64,000 nt of DNA from an uncultured Pirellula sp. (GTDB lineage: Bacteria > Planctomycetota > Planctomycetia > Pirellulales > Pirellulaceae). The notes beneath the pieces are model-generated. The model saw only the letters and a program-made list of their open reading frames with translations. It was not told the origin of the DNA and made no database searches. The position numbers and the translations under genes were made by a program. Of this stretch, positions 1-8,391 are shown piece by piece. Position 1 is the stretch's first letter. Every line of letters begins with the position of its first letter. Location of the stretch: the NCBI GenBank assembly GCA_903858115.1, contig CAIOHR010000073.1, forward strand, positions 1 to 64,000, in the 5' to 3' direction.

Positions 1-78
1 CCCCAAGCATTTCTCGAGAGATCGACAACCTCGTTGTCACGCATCATCGCCTCATTACCCCGGTAGGGGTTATAGAAG

Positions 79-198
79 GTAGCCGGGGGTTGAGCGAAGC
101 GACACCCCCGGATATTGTCTGCGATCTCCTCCGGGATCGAAAACATCGTATGCGAACGAGACCGGGGGTGTGCCCTAGCGGTCAAACCCCCGGCTACC
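79..198. repeat. Pair of inverted GC-rich palindromic repeats
   Basis: Copy A (79-111) reads GTAGCCGGGGGTT, a short spacer and ACACCCCCGG, so it is itself a hairpin. Copy B (162-198) is the same unit in the opposite orientation, ending AAACCCCCGGCTAC. The 50 bases between them and the bases after copy B share a TGCGATC-CTC/CTT-GGATC motif. The arrangement resembles a REP/BIME pair of the kind scattered through planctomycete genomes. It may be a transcript-end structure or a mobile repeat; no transposase is adjacent. Confidence 0.7.
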
Positions 199-448
199 AT
201 CTGCGATCCCTTCAGGATCAAAGCAAGATTTCGGCCAGCCATTGGGAAGCGACGTTTCAGCTCATAGGATCATGCGTCGTTAATATTCTTGGTGCTGACC
301 ACAGAAACGGCCAATTCGAGTTCGAACCAAGCTAGATGCAAGCCGCAGATAGACGAACATATAAAGGTTTAGATTCTGCGTCGTTGTTATAGGGACGAAT
401 GCGGGCTGGACTGCGGGTGATTGCCCAATCTATTGCCTGTATGGAACA

Positions 449-570
449 TGCCTGGCACTGGTTTTCTTTGCTGGTGTGCTTTGGCACCGTTTGGTGTTTC
501 CAGACCTAGCTTTGTCTTCCCCGTAGCTCCGTAAAGGGAACAGCCGTGATTCTGCGAGTGCCTGGCACCG
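449..570. repeat. Two GTGCCTGGCAC-type palindromes
   Basis: The palindrome TGCCTGGCACtG at 449-460 and GTGCCTGGCACcG at 559-570 are near-identical copies, with a weaker relative, TGCTTTGGCACC, in between near 477-488. They account for the similar short peptide stretches encoded in the minus-strand frames here, which supports repeat DNA rather than a gene. Confidence 0.5.
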
Positions 571-952
571 CTTACGTGATTCCACGCTGGTCCCTTTCCC
601 CTCGCACTCGCTGAATTTAGGCGTTCCCTCTATGTATTGCTCCGTTGATCGCGACTCAAGCCACGATTGCCCATGGATTGCGTTGGCATCACTGATTGGA
701 TGGCTCTCCAATTGCACTCCTGTGTGTACACCTGGAAACGGGAAACCTGACAGATTCGCGGAAAATTGAGACTGCGGCGATGAAATTCCGGTTTGACGGC
801 GTGTTCGAGTCGATAATTATGGTTGCCATGCGGTTTCGCAACCGAAAGGAGAACGTATACTAAGGAGGTGGTTGCAAGCCCCGCCCGCCGACGTTCAAAC
901 CTCACCTACCTGCCCTACCTGCCCTTCCTGCCCTCCTCTGTGGACGCTTCCT

Positions 953-2326
953 ATGCTCACGTTATTCGGTAGCAACTCAACTTCAGGTAACGGCACAAGA
1001 GGCCGTTTCTGCGATGGCATGCGACGCCGCAGTTTTCTCAAGATCGGTTCACTTGGATTTGGCGGCCTCACGTTGTCTCAACTGCTGCAGGCGCAAGAAG
1101 ACCAGCAACGCGCAGGGAAAAGCAACTCCGACAAAAACAAATCGGTCATTATGGTCTATCTCCCCGGTGGGCCACCGCATCAGGATATGTACGATTTGAA
1201 GATGGATGCTCCAGCGGAGATTCGCGGCGAATTTCAACCGATCTCGACCAATGTTCCGGGCATCCAAATCTGTGAGTATCTTCCACAATTGGCCAAGATC
1301 ACAGACAAGCTCGCGATTATTCGTTCTATCGTAGGAGCAAAAGATCGACATGAGTCGTTTCAATGTATGACGGGCCGGCTGAACGAGCGACTGCCGCCAG
1401 GCGGTTGGCCAGAGTTTGGCTCCGTAGTTTCGAAACTTCAAGGTACTGTAGATCCGACACTATCATCGTACGTGAATTTGTCTCCAAAAATGAGACATAT
1501 GCCTTACAACTTTGGGCGGCCGAGTTTTTTGGGTCTCGGGCACGCTCCCTTCAATCCGTTGGGGGATATCAAGAAGGACATGGTACTCAATGGGATTACC
1601 ACCGAACGGTTGGCGGATCGCAAGCGGCTATTGGTCAGTATGGATTCGTTCCGTCGAGAGTTGGACAACACAGGATCGATGGATGGACTAGATGCATTTC
1701 AATCGCGAGCTTTTGAAATACTGACATCGAGTCGCATGCTCGATGCACTCGACATATCCAAGGAAGATCCCAAGGTACTCGCACGCTATGGAAAAGGAAC
1801 GGACAAAGAACAGGGAGATGCTGCTCCACGCTTGAACGAGCAATTTTTGTTGGCCCGACGTTTGGTAGAAGCTGGCGTCCGTGTGGTTACACTGAGCTAT
1901 TCGTTTTGGGATTGGCATGGTAGCAATTTCAAAATTGCGAAGCAGAACTTTCCTGACTTCGATCAAGCGTTGAGTGCACTCATCGAAGATCTAGACCAAC
2001 GCGGCTTACTGGAAACGACGACCGTTGTCGCGTGGGGCGAATTCGGTCGAACGCCGACGATCAATAAAGATGGAGGTCGCGATCACTGGCCCAACGTTTC
2101 CTGCGCCGTATTGGCGGGAGGCCGTATGAAAACAGGGCAAGTCATCGGTGCCACCGATCGATTGGGAGGCGAAGCGGTCCAACGCCCTGTAACCTTTCAA
2201 GAAGTGATTGCTACGCTTTATCACAATCTTGGAATCAATGCATCCACCGTGACTGTTCCCGACCTGACAGGCAGACCGCATTATTTAGTGGACGATGGAT
2301 ACCAGCCAATCAAGGAACTCGTCTGA
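953..2326 (+). CDS. DUF1501 family protein (Tat-exported, sulfatase/phosphatase fold)
   Basis: A 457-residue protein of the DUF1501 family, which belongs to the alkaline phosphatase/sulfatase-like superfamily and is greatly expanded in planctomycetes. The start was placed at ATG 953 because the sequence then begins MLTLFG..FCDGMRRRSFLK, the usual opening of this family, with a twin-arginine motif (RRRSFLK) and a hydrophobic segment, so export by Tat is expected. Family features seen are VYLPGGPPHQDMYDLK, the SFWDWHGSNF segment and the WGEFGRTP..GGRDHWP segment near the C-terminus. An in-frame TTG at 872 sits only three bases after a strong AAGGAGG and would add 27 Pro/Cys-rich residues; this alternative cannot be excluded. 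These genes are usually paired with a DUF1549/DUF1553 gene; none is present downstream. The biochemical role is not established. Confidence 0.88.
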   Translation: MLTLFGSNSTSGNGTRGRFCDGMRRRSFLKIGSLGFGGLTLSQLLQAQEDQQRAGKSNSDKNKSVIMVYLPGGPPHQDMYDLKMDAPAEIRGEFQPISTNVPGIQICEYLPQLAKITDKLAIIRSIVGAKDRHESFQCMTGRLNERLPPGGWPEFGSVVSKLQGTVDPTLSSYVNLSPKMRHMPYNFGRPSFLGLGHAPFNPLGDIKKDMVLNGITTERLADRKRLLVSMDSFRRELDNTGSMDGLDAFQSRAFEILTSSRMLDALDISKEDPKVLARYGKGTDKEQGDAAPRLNEQFLLARRLVEAGVRVVTLSYSFWDWHGSNFKIAKQNFPDFDQALSALIEDLDQRGLLETTTVVAWGEFGRTPTINKDGGRDHWPNVSCAVLAGGRMKTGQVIGATDRLGGEAVQRPVTFQEVIATLYHNLGINASTVTVPDLTGRPHYLVDDGYQPIKELV

Positions 2327-2411
2327 CCTAGCGTCGTTCTTGATTCGCTGTAGCGTTTTTCCAACGTGTTTGCAAGAACTGCGCGATCACAATGCGATCT
2401 ACGATCGTTAC

Positions 2412-2453
2412 TTCACCCTCCCGCTATTCGCGCACTCTTCTCGAGAGGGTGAA
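2412..2453. terminator. Inverted repeat between convergent genes, possible terminator
   Basis: TTCACCCTC (2412-2420) and GAGGGTGAA (2445-2453) are perfect 9-base inverted arms around a 24-base spacer. The element sits between the convergent ends of the DUF1501 and JetD-like genes. There is no clear T-run. A related inverted repeat occurs at 32100-32143, also between convergent genes. Confidence 0.4.
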
Positions 2454-2470
2454 AGATGGCATGAACGGCT

Positions 2471-3661
2471 CTAGCCATTAGTAGATGGAAGAATTGCTCG
2501 AAAGGCGTCGTTCACGTAGCTTTGCAGAATGTGCTCTTGTTCGATCCGAAGGTTTTTCTTTTGCAGATAACGAAAAGCCTCGGATTCATCCGCATTGAGT
2601 TCGCGTGGTACTTCGAATTGGCTACCATTTCCAGCGGTACCTAAATGTTCGAACTGTTGGATCGTAGGCAAATCCATCAAGAAGCTTCTGGTTTGTGGAA
2701 ATCGAAACTTGAGATGGGCGTATATTTCGAATCCCTCCAAATCGAGGTCGCCCCAGTAGTAGATCTCGGATCGATCCAGCCAACCAATACGCAAAAGCTG
2801 AGAGACTCCTTTTCCCTCTCCAAAGATTCCGATCGTTTTGGGCATAGTAGGAAGTGTCAGTAGATTTGTTTTGTTTTCTACAATGATGACGCGACAGTGA
2901 TTCACTGGCAAAGCGTCGATCGATGACGGTGGTAGCGACAACTCTTCAAAGGGTAGTCCAAAGCTGGAAATCCATTCGCGGTCCAAGAATCGCAAGAGCA
3001 GGTGTTTGCGAAAGGACTTGAATCCGTAGCGTGCCGCAAAATCTCTTCGGTCGCATCCGAAATCGATACTCTCCGAAGGGAGCACGAAATCCAGCCAGTC
3101 TGACAGTATTCTTTGTTGTCTCTCTATAAGCTTGGTGGGTACAGCGAGCGGAAGTTCTCTTGGAAAGCAATCGGGCCGTGGGTGGTCGCGAAGATGGCGA
3201 GTCACCGTGACGAGATCTTGAAAATCCTGGTCTAGCTCCTGCAGTTTGTTCCAGGAAGTGACAATCCAAGGCTCGAGAGTTGGGAACTCCTCTCTTAGTA
3301 CTTTAATGCGTGAAGTGGTCCGCTCAAAATCGGACTTCAATTTCGTCCAGCCGAGGTAATCCTCCAGCGTTTCAATCCAAATTTGTTTTGGGAATTCGTT
3401 GAGACCATGGGATCGATTTGCAATTTCTTCCCAAAGGACAGAATAGCCATAGCCTCGCATTTGTTTGGAATGATAGCGAAGCTCTTGAACTTCTTGAAGC
3501 AATTCCGATTGCTTCTTTCGTTCCGTCCCGTTCGATTTCAATTCAAGGTTGGCGGGGATTCGTTTCGGGAAAAAAGTATTGCATTCATTTCGAATCCACT
3601 CGGAAACAACGGTTGGGTACAACCGCTTTGCTTTTGCAAGAAGCTGGTTTGGAGCGATCAT
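2471..3661 (-). CDS. Orphan JetD-like protein (JetD_N/DUF3322 + Toprim-like DUF2220)
   Basis: A 396-residue protein of normal JetD length. JetD is the DNA-cleaving subunit of the Wadjet (JetABCD) SMC-like system that excludes plasmids, and its C-terminal domain is related to the Toprim domain of Topo VI A. Seen here: an N-terminal helical region (about 1-190, matching JetD_N), then the Toprim motifs IIVENKTNLL with Glu262, GIFGEGKGVS (279-287) and YYWGDLDLEGF with Asp305 and Asp307. The metal-binding acidic residues are therefore intact. Its ATG overlaps the stop of the acyl carrier protein gene by four bases (ATGA), so translation is probably coupled. No JetA, JetB or JetC gene is present anywhere in the window, so a Wadjet role is inferred only by homology and may not apply. 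Confidence 0.85.
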   Translation of the reverse strand: MIAPNQLLAKAKRLYPTVVSEWIRNECNTFFPKRIPANLELKSNGTERKKQSELLQEVQELRYHSKQMRGYGYSVLWEEIANRSHGLNEFPKQIWIETLEDYLGWTKLKSDFERTTSRIKVLREEFPTLEPWIVTSWNKLQELDQDFQDLVTVTRHLRDHPRPDCFPRELPLAVPTKLIERQQRILSDWLDFVLPSESIDFGCDRRDFAARYGFKSFRKHLLLRFLDREWISSFGLPFEELSLPPSSIDALPVNHCRVIIVENKTNLLTLPTMPKTIGIFGEGKGVSQLLRIGWLDRSEIYYWGDLDLEGFEIYAHLKFRFPQTRSFLMDLPTIQQFEHLGTAGNGSQFEVPRELNADESEAFRYLQKKNLRIEQEHILQSYVNDAFRAILPSTNG

Positions 3662-3909
3662 TTTTTCTGGCGAGAGACTACATATTCTGTCAGATCGCTT
3701 ATTGTATCTACATCCAAAATGTCTTCGCCAATTTGGATAGAGAATCTTTTTTCCAGCTCGAAAGTCAGTTCTGCCATTGCGACAGAATCCACTCCTAACA
3801 TCGCAAGCGAGTCGTCGGGTTTCGGAAATCCCCCCACGATTTTTCTGAGGTGTTCAATGATCTGGTTTTGAGCAACTTCCAAAGTTGTCAGTGATGATGA
3901 ATTTTCCAT
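3658..3909 (-). CDS. Stand-alone acyl carrier protein
   Basis: An 83-residue acyl carrier protein. The attachment site for 4'-phosphopantetheine is the Ser in LGVDSVAMAELTFELEKRF, followed by the typical helix III sequence DILDVDTISDLTEYV. The start ATG at 3909 is supported by AGGAAGG seven bases upstream; a longer frame to 3957 has no such site. It lies 40 bases after the dsbD-like gene and overlaps the jetD-like gene by four bases, all on the minus strand. No fatty-acid or polyketide synthase, acyltransferase or phosphopantetheinyl transferase gene is nearby, so the acyl partner is unknown. It is probably not the housekeeping AcpP, which normally sits with fab genes. Confidence 0.88.
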   Translation of the reverse strand: MENSSSLTTLEVAQNQIIEHLRKIVGGFPKPDDSLAMLGVDSVAMAELTFELEKRFSIQIGEDILDVDTISDLTEYVVSRQKK

Positions 3910-3949
3910 GACGTACCTTCCTGGATGTATTTTCGGACAATGGAGCATT

Positions 3950-6367
3950 CTAGTCAACGCTTACCGTCGGACGAGTGCCAACAGATGTTGGTTTGGGAGT
4001 GGTCCCTTCCGTCTTTAATCTACTCGGACCAGCTTGCTCCAATGCTTTGAGAACATCGTTTTCGCTGACAATGTCGCGGAGCACAATGGGTGTTTCTGAA
4101 TCTCCGGGGCGATAAATGGCCAAAACAGGGATTGAAATGCTTTCTAGTTCGTTAAGTTTGTCTTTGATGTGTGTTGGATACTCAGTCAAGTCCGCTTCCA
4201 TGGCAACAACATTGTGTTTCTCGACCCAGTCCTTCACTTTTCTCGTTTGGATTGCGCGATTCAAATTCAGCTTGCAATTTTGACACCATTCTGCAGTGAA
4301 GTCGATCAATACCGTATGGCCTTCGCCGACGAGTTGATCGAGACTCTCTTCGTTATACGATTTCCATGCAAGACGATAGGGTGAGGGTTGCATAAAATAA
4401 AAGGCTCCCCAGGTTCCAATCAGGGCGATAGCAGTCGCGAGGCCCCAAGTTCGCAACTTTACCGCAGTCTCAGACCACGGAGCGACACGACCAACCATCC
4501 AGCAAGCGAACCATACAAAGATTAAGGCTGCCAACATCGCCATTTTTTGATCGCCTGTGAATCCGTTGACAAACATGACCACGGACAACAGCATCGGGAA
4601 GGCTAAGAACTCTTTGAACGTCTCCATCCATGGACCCGGTTTCGGAACAAACGATAAAAGTGATGGCTGTGCCGCGAGCAACAGATACGGAAGCGCCATC
4701 CCCAATCCGACGCCGGTAAAGATGATCAACACCACCCAGCTGGGCTGGCTCAACGCGACAACGAATACGCCTCCGAGAAATGGGGCGCTACACGGGGTCG
4801 CGAGGATTGTGGTAATGATTCCCTTGAAATACGCGCCCAAGTAGCCTTCGCGGCTCGCAAGCTCCGCACTTTTGCCACCTGTTGCAAATCCCGGTATGGG
4901 AATATCCCAGATTCCTAGAAAACTGAGAGCCAGCGCGAACATAAACGACGTCGAAGCAATCCGAAACACAACGGACCCAAACTGTTCGCCCCAGCCGTAC
5001 GCTTGTCCCGTGATACCGCGCACGGTAATGCTCAAAATGCCTAACGCCAATATCAGCGAAACAATCCCCAAGGCATAGACCAACGTCAGTCGCGATGCTG
5101 ACTTCCTATCACCAGCAGCTTCCGATACGAAACCCAGTATCTTCAGACCGATCACGGGAAGCACGCATGGCATGACGTTTAGAATCAATCCCCCGAGCAT
5201 GGCCAAGCACAACTTGCTCAGCAGATCCTTCAAACTTATTGTTTTCGCGAGGCTCGATTCATCGATCCAACGATTTCGTTTCGGAAGCTCAGCAATGGTT
5301 TTGAATGCAACCGCCTGCATGGAAGCCATGATTGGCGACGAGTTCGTAATTCCATCGGTGATCTCAATCTCCGTTCGGAACTCAATTCCACGAGGTTGGT
5401 CACACGAACTTTCACTACAAGTTTGGTACCCTACCAAACCAACAATCGGGTAGGAGTTCGGGATCGCATCCATTGGAATACGAAGTGGAATCTTCCATTC
5501 CACTTCACCTTCATAATAGCCGACTTCTTCGCCGGTCCCAAAATCCTTATGCTTGCAACTCTTATTGGCGATTGGACGGCCTGCCTTCAGTCCACCCTTT
5601 TGTTTCAAATAGAAGAGGGTGCGCCACTCGGATGCTTCATCGCTCGGATCATACATGTAAAGATGGTAAGAATCATCCGGTTTGCCTCGAACGATTAATT
5701 CGACTGTCTCACCCGCCTTCGCTTTGTTTTTGGAAAGTTGAATTGTCCATTCGCTAAGCGAATCGGGTTCGCGAAACGGACCGTTCCGATCGTCATCTAT
5801 CGCGGATGTGTAGTATCCAATAAACTGAGCTTCAACCTGGTAATTGCGAATTCCGATGCATTGTCCAGATGTACATAACTGGCCATTGATGGTGAGATCG
5901 ATGCCAGCCGGCTCTTTTGTGTATTCCGTATCGATCTCGATCGAGGCCGTCCACGTTACGGGCTCCGAATGCATCTCGACTCGTTTTCCTTCAAAACCTG
6001 CTTCGTTGAGGGATATCTCAGGATTCGAATCGGCTTCAAAGTTGCCTACTATCCGTACGTTCGGACTTGAGAACGCAATGGTGGTTCTCGTCGGACCTTT
6101 GTCTGGCTGTGTGATTGAGAAAACGTGAAACCCAGGATCGGGGCTGACGGTGATTCGAACAGCACCCTTATTCGACCCTTCTTCCAAATCATAGCTGGCT
6201 TCGAATCGACATGGCAATCCACTTCGGTTCAAACCTGCCGAATCGAAGATTCCGTTTGTTCCAGCCTTTTCGATAGAGGTTTCGTCTTGAGACAAAACCG
6301 CTCGGTCCGTCTGGAATGCTGAGGTCGCAAACAGGGCTGATGCGATCAAGAAAACAAAGATTTTCAT
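3950..6367 (-). CDS. DsbD-like thiol:disulfide interchange protein
   Basis: An 805-residue inner-membrane protein that moves electrons from cytoplasmic thioredoxin to the cell exterior. The start at ATG 6367 gives a signal peptide (MKIFVFLIASALFATSAF) and has GGAG upstream. Order of parts: a periplasmic DsbD-alpha-like region (about 40-370, with CTSGQCIGIRNY and QTCSESSCDQ segments), the CcdA-type membrane domain with paired cysteines in LNVMPCVLPVIG and LATPCSAPFLGG, and a C-terminal thioredoxin domain with FTAEWCQNCKLNLN and a cis-Pro region SISIPVLAIY. All three redox centres of DsbD appear present. It is the first gene of a minus-strand run followed by acp and jetD-like genes; whether they share a function or only a transcript is not known. 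Confidence 0.92.
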   Translation of the reverse strand: MKIFVFLIASALFATSAFQTDRAVLSQDETSIEKAGTNGIFDSAGLNRSGLPCRFEASYDLEEGSNKGAVRITVSPDPGFHVFSITQPDKGPTRTTIAFSSPNVRIVGNFEADSNPEISLNEAGFEGKRVEMHSEPVTWTASIEIDTEYTKEPAGIDLTINGQLCTSGQCIGIRNYQVEAQFIGYYTSAIDDDRNGPFREPDSLSEWTIQLSKNKAKAGETVELIVRGKPDDSYHLYMYDPSDEASEWRTLFYLKQKGGLKAGRPIANKSCKHKDFGTGEEVGYYEGEVEWKIPLRIPMDAIPNSYPIVGLVGYQTCSESSCDQPRGIEFRTEIEITDGITNSSPIMASMQAVAFKTIAELPKRNRWIDESSLAKTISLKDLLSKLCLAMLGGLILNVMPCVLPVIGLKILGFVSEAAGDRKSASRLTLVYALGIVSLILALGILSITVRGITGQAYGWGEQFGSVVFRIASTSFMFALALSFLGIWDIPIPGFATGGKSAELASREGYLGAYFKGIITTILATPCSAPFLGGVFVVALSQPSWVVLIIFTGVGLGMALPYLLLAAQPSLLSFVPKPGPWMETFKEFLAFPMLLSVVMFVNGFTGDQKMAMLAALIFVWFACWMVGRVAPWSETAVKLRTWGLATAIALIGTWGAFYFMQPSPYRLAWKSYNEESLDQLVGEGHTVLIDFTAEWCQNCKLNLNRAIQTRKVKDWVEKHNVVAMEADLTEYPTHIKDKLNELESISIPVLAIYRPGDSETPIVLRDIVSENDVLKALEQAGPSRLKTEGTTPKPTSVGTRPTVSVD

Positions 6368-6399
6368 TCGATCTCCAAAAGGAATAGGGGAAACCGATT

Positions 6400-6701
6400 T
6401 TAGTGATTTTCGTCCAACGCGGTCAACGTCGCACTGCAAGAGCCCTTAAGATCCGAACATTCGTCAGCTTTGCCGTCATTTACCCATAATTCACATTCTC
6501 GCCATCTTCTCACTGGGTGCATCGATCGGTTTCTCCGATACACGTTGAGCAAGGGCAATTGACTTCCGCTCCCAAACAGTAAGTCCTTTGTCTGTGAAAT
6601 CCAATACCGTCTCCTCCCGAAGAAGTGTCCACCGTGAAACGCAGGTATCCTTCGCATTTGAAGTTGCATTCTGAAGATCCGTCCGGCGAAACGCTAGCCA
6701 T
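6400..6701 (-). pseudogene. Possible frameshifted small Cys-rich protein gene upstream of dsbD
   Basis: A minus-strand frame from ATG 6701 encodes 63 residues with several cysteines (SSECNFKCEGYL, YCLGAEVNCPCSTC) and stops at 6510. The adjacent frame continues without a break with similar Cys-containing sequence (RWRECELWVNDGKADECSDL, KGSCSAT) to a stop at 6400, 32 bases before the dsbD-like start. Joined, the two halves would make a Cys-rich protein of about 100 residues with ten cysteines. It does not overlap the neighbouring plus-strand gene if that starts at 6727. There is no clear Shine-Dalgarno site and no recognisable family. It could be a decayed gene, a sequence error, a frameshifted gene or chance. 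Confidence 0.3.
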
Positions 6702-6726
6702 CCAGAGGTCCCGAAGCTACTCGGGC

Positions 6727-8286
6727 ATGGAACAAGACGAGATTCGAGACGTCTTAAGCGCTTTTTCGGAAGCTACATGCTGGACAGTCGCCGCCAAATC
6801 CCCCGCTGCGGATTTCAAAACATCCGCTCGAGCCCCCCATGTCATGACTGGGTTGCGGGGACAAAGGTGGCGACTGGTGGAGTCGATCGTCCAAGATGGG
6901 ATACTCGATTCTTCCGATTTGTTGGAGTTGCCATCTGTTCCCATGGATCGCGCTCAACAACTGTTGGCAGCAATCGAGCGACTGGTGGATCGACTCGAAA
7001 GCGCGGAGGAGACGGTACGGCGGCAAGAAGGGGAGCTTACCACGTCGGTGGGACTTAGTGCGAATCAAGATCGCAATCGAGAAACCGCTGACCGATTAGA
7101 ATCGATTCTCGAAAGTACAGCGCGTGCGATCGGGGCGAATGCAGCCGCCATTTATCTATTGGATGAAGAAACGACTTCGCTCAAAATGCGTGCTTGCATT
7201 GGATTGCCGAAGAGTAGGTTAACATTGCCCGCCCGCCCGTTGAAGGGATCGCTTGGAGATTTGGAAGCATTACTTGGCAACGCTGTGTTGTTGAGCGATA
7301 TCGAAATGATGCCTGATTGGCCCAGCCCGGAGAACTATGGATCGGCAATCGTGGTTCCGATCGGTTCACAGTCTATGCCGCACGGAACGATTTGGTTTTG
7401 GTCCGAAGAAAGCCGCAACTACAGCGCGACCCAAGTCGAGGTAGCAAACCTGTCGGCTGGTCGGGTAATGAACGAAATTGAGCAGTCTATTTTGGGAGAA
7501 GAACTGCAACTCTCTCGAGAAATGAAGAAGCAAATTGATATCGCCAGCGCGACGCAAGCGAGTATGCTGCCCGATACGCAACGACTCCATAAAGAGTTTG
7601 ATGTTCATGGCTGGACCTTTCAGAACGGTAGCCTCGGTGGCGGGTTTCATCAGTGGGACATCACTCCCAATAAAATGATGAGCGTTCTTGTCGGAAATGC
7701 GAATCAACTTGGTCCAGAAGGGGCACTTGTTGCGACGAGCATTCAATCGATCTGCAAGGTACAGTGGAACCAACAAGCATCGTTAGCTTCAACCATGCGT
7801 GCCATGAACGATATTCACTGGAGCATGCCAGATGCAGACTGGTCGGCGTCCATCGGGTTGCTGCAAATCAATCCTGAAACGGGTTATGGGTCCATATGCA
7901 CAGCGGGCAAGGTAGAATGCTTTATTGTTTCGGAAAGGGGATTCCGTCCCATCGGTAGCTCGCTATTGGCCATCGGAGCGCAGCCAGATACAGCGTTCAC
8001 AGCCCAGCGATTTGTTCTTCAGCCAAACGAATTGCTACTGGTGTACACCTCGGATATCGTTTCCCAGCAGCTGGGGCAGAACCACATGCGAAAGCCCAAA
8101 TCACGGCGATCGATAGCTTATTCGTCGCTAGACCAGAATTCGCTGCTGCAAATTGTGCGAGATATGATCAACGAACGAACTTCGGATATCGCGGGGTACC
8201 TGGCGCGGACGTTGCCAACCTTTGAACGCGACCAACGCAATGGCCCCGACCGTTCCCTCGTTTTGGTGAAGAACATCAAGAAATGA
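6727..8286 (+). CDS. GAF domain plus degenerate PP2C (SpoIIE/RsbU-like) protein
   Basis: A 519-residue cytoplasmic protein. A helical/coiled region (about 70-120, MDRAQQLLAAIERLVDRLES) leads into a GAF-like sensor domain (about 130-260, with AAAIYLLDEE and AIVVPIGSQSMPHGTIWFW), then a linker helix (QIDIASATQASMLPD) that is characteristic of RsbU-type phosphatases, and a PP2C-like domain. The metal-binding residues are missing: the expected GGDxYD is GGGFHQ, the DVxGHG position reads VGNANQLGPEG, and the final DDxT motif reads DRSLVLV. It is therefore probably not an active phosphatase but a binding or regulatory pseudo-enzyme. The start at ATG 6727 is chosen because the upstream frame lacks domain sequence; a longer form from 6625 is possible. 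It stands alone, 105 bases before the RND operon. Confidence 0.82.
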   Translation: MEQDEIRDVLSAFSEATCWTVAAKSPAADFKTSARAPHVMTGLRGQRWRLVESIVQDGILDSSDLLELPSVPMDRAQQLLAAIERLVDRLESAEETVRRQEGELTTSVGLSANQDRNRETADRLESILESTARAIGANAAAIYLLDEETTSLKMRACIGLPKSRLTLPARPLKGSLGDLEALLGNAVLLSDIEMMPDWPSPENYGSAIVVPIGSQSMPHGTIWFWSEESRNYSATQVEVANLSAGRVMNEIEQSILGEELQLSREMKKQIDIASATQASMLPDTQRLHKEFDVHGWTFQNGSLGGGFHQWDITPNKMMSVLVGNANQLGPEGALVATSIQSICKVQWNQQASLASTMRAMNDIHWSMPDADWSASIGLLQINPETGYGSICTAGKVECFIVSERGFRPIGSSLLAIGAQPDTAFTAQRFVLQPNELLLVYTSDIVSQQLGQNHMRKPKSRRSIAYSSLDQNSLLQIVRDMINERTSDIAGYLARTLPTFERDQRNGPDRSLVLVKNIKK

Positions 8287-8391
8287 AGCAACGAAGAGGC
8301 TACGCTTCAAGAACTTCAGCGTCGATTCCCCAGCCACTGACTACAATGAATCCCCCGTGATTGCTGAAGTTGTTGTCTTTTGGAGAAATGC

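Larger units (their letters stand above)
1..952. other. Repeat-rich intergenic region without a convincing gene
   Basis: No reading frame here has a credible start, Shine-Dalgarno site and protein-like sequence. The region holds two inverted copies of a GC-rich palindrome (about 79-198) and two copies of a GTGCCTGGCAC-type palindrome (about 449-461 and 559-570). Short frames on the minus strand around 430-905 translate these repeats and look spurious. Just before the DUF1501 gene lies a strong AAGGAGG-like sequence (862-868) and a run of CTGCC repeats (about 905-935). Confidence 0.6.

Noticed and set aside
430..905. Two overlapping minus-strand frames of about 90 codons
   Set aside because: They translate the GTGCCTGGCAC repeats and lack start signals; the similar peptides reflect repeat copies.
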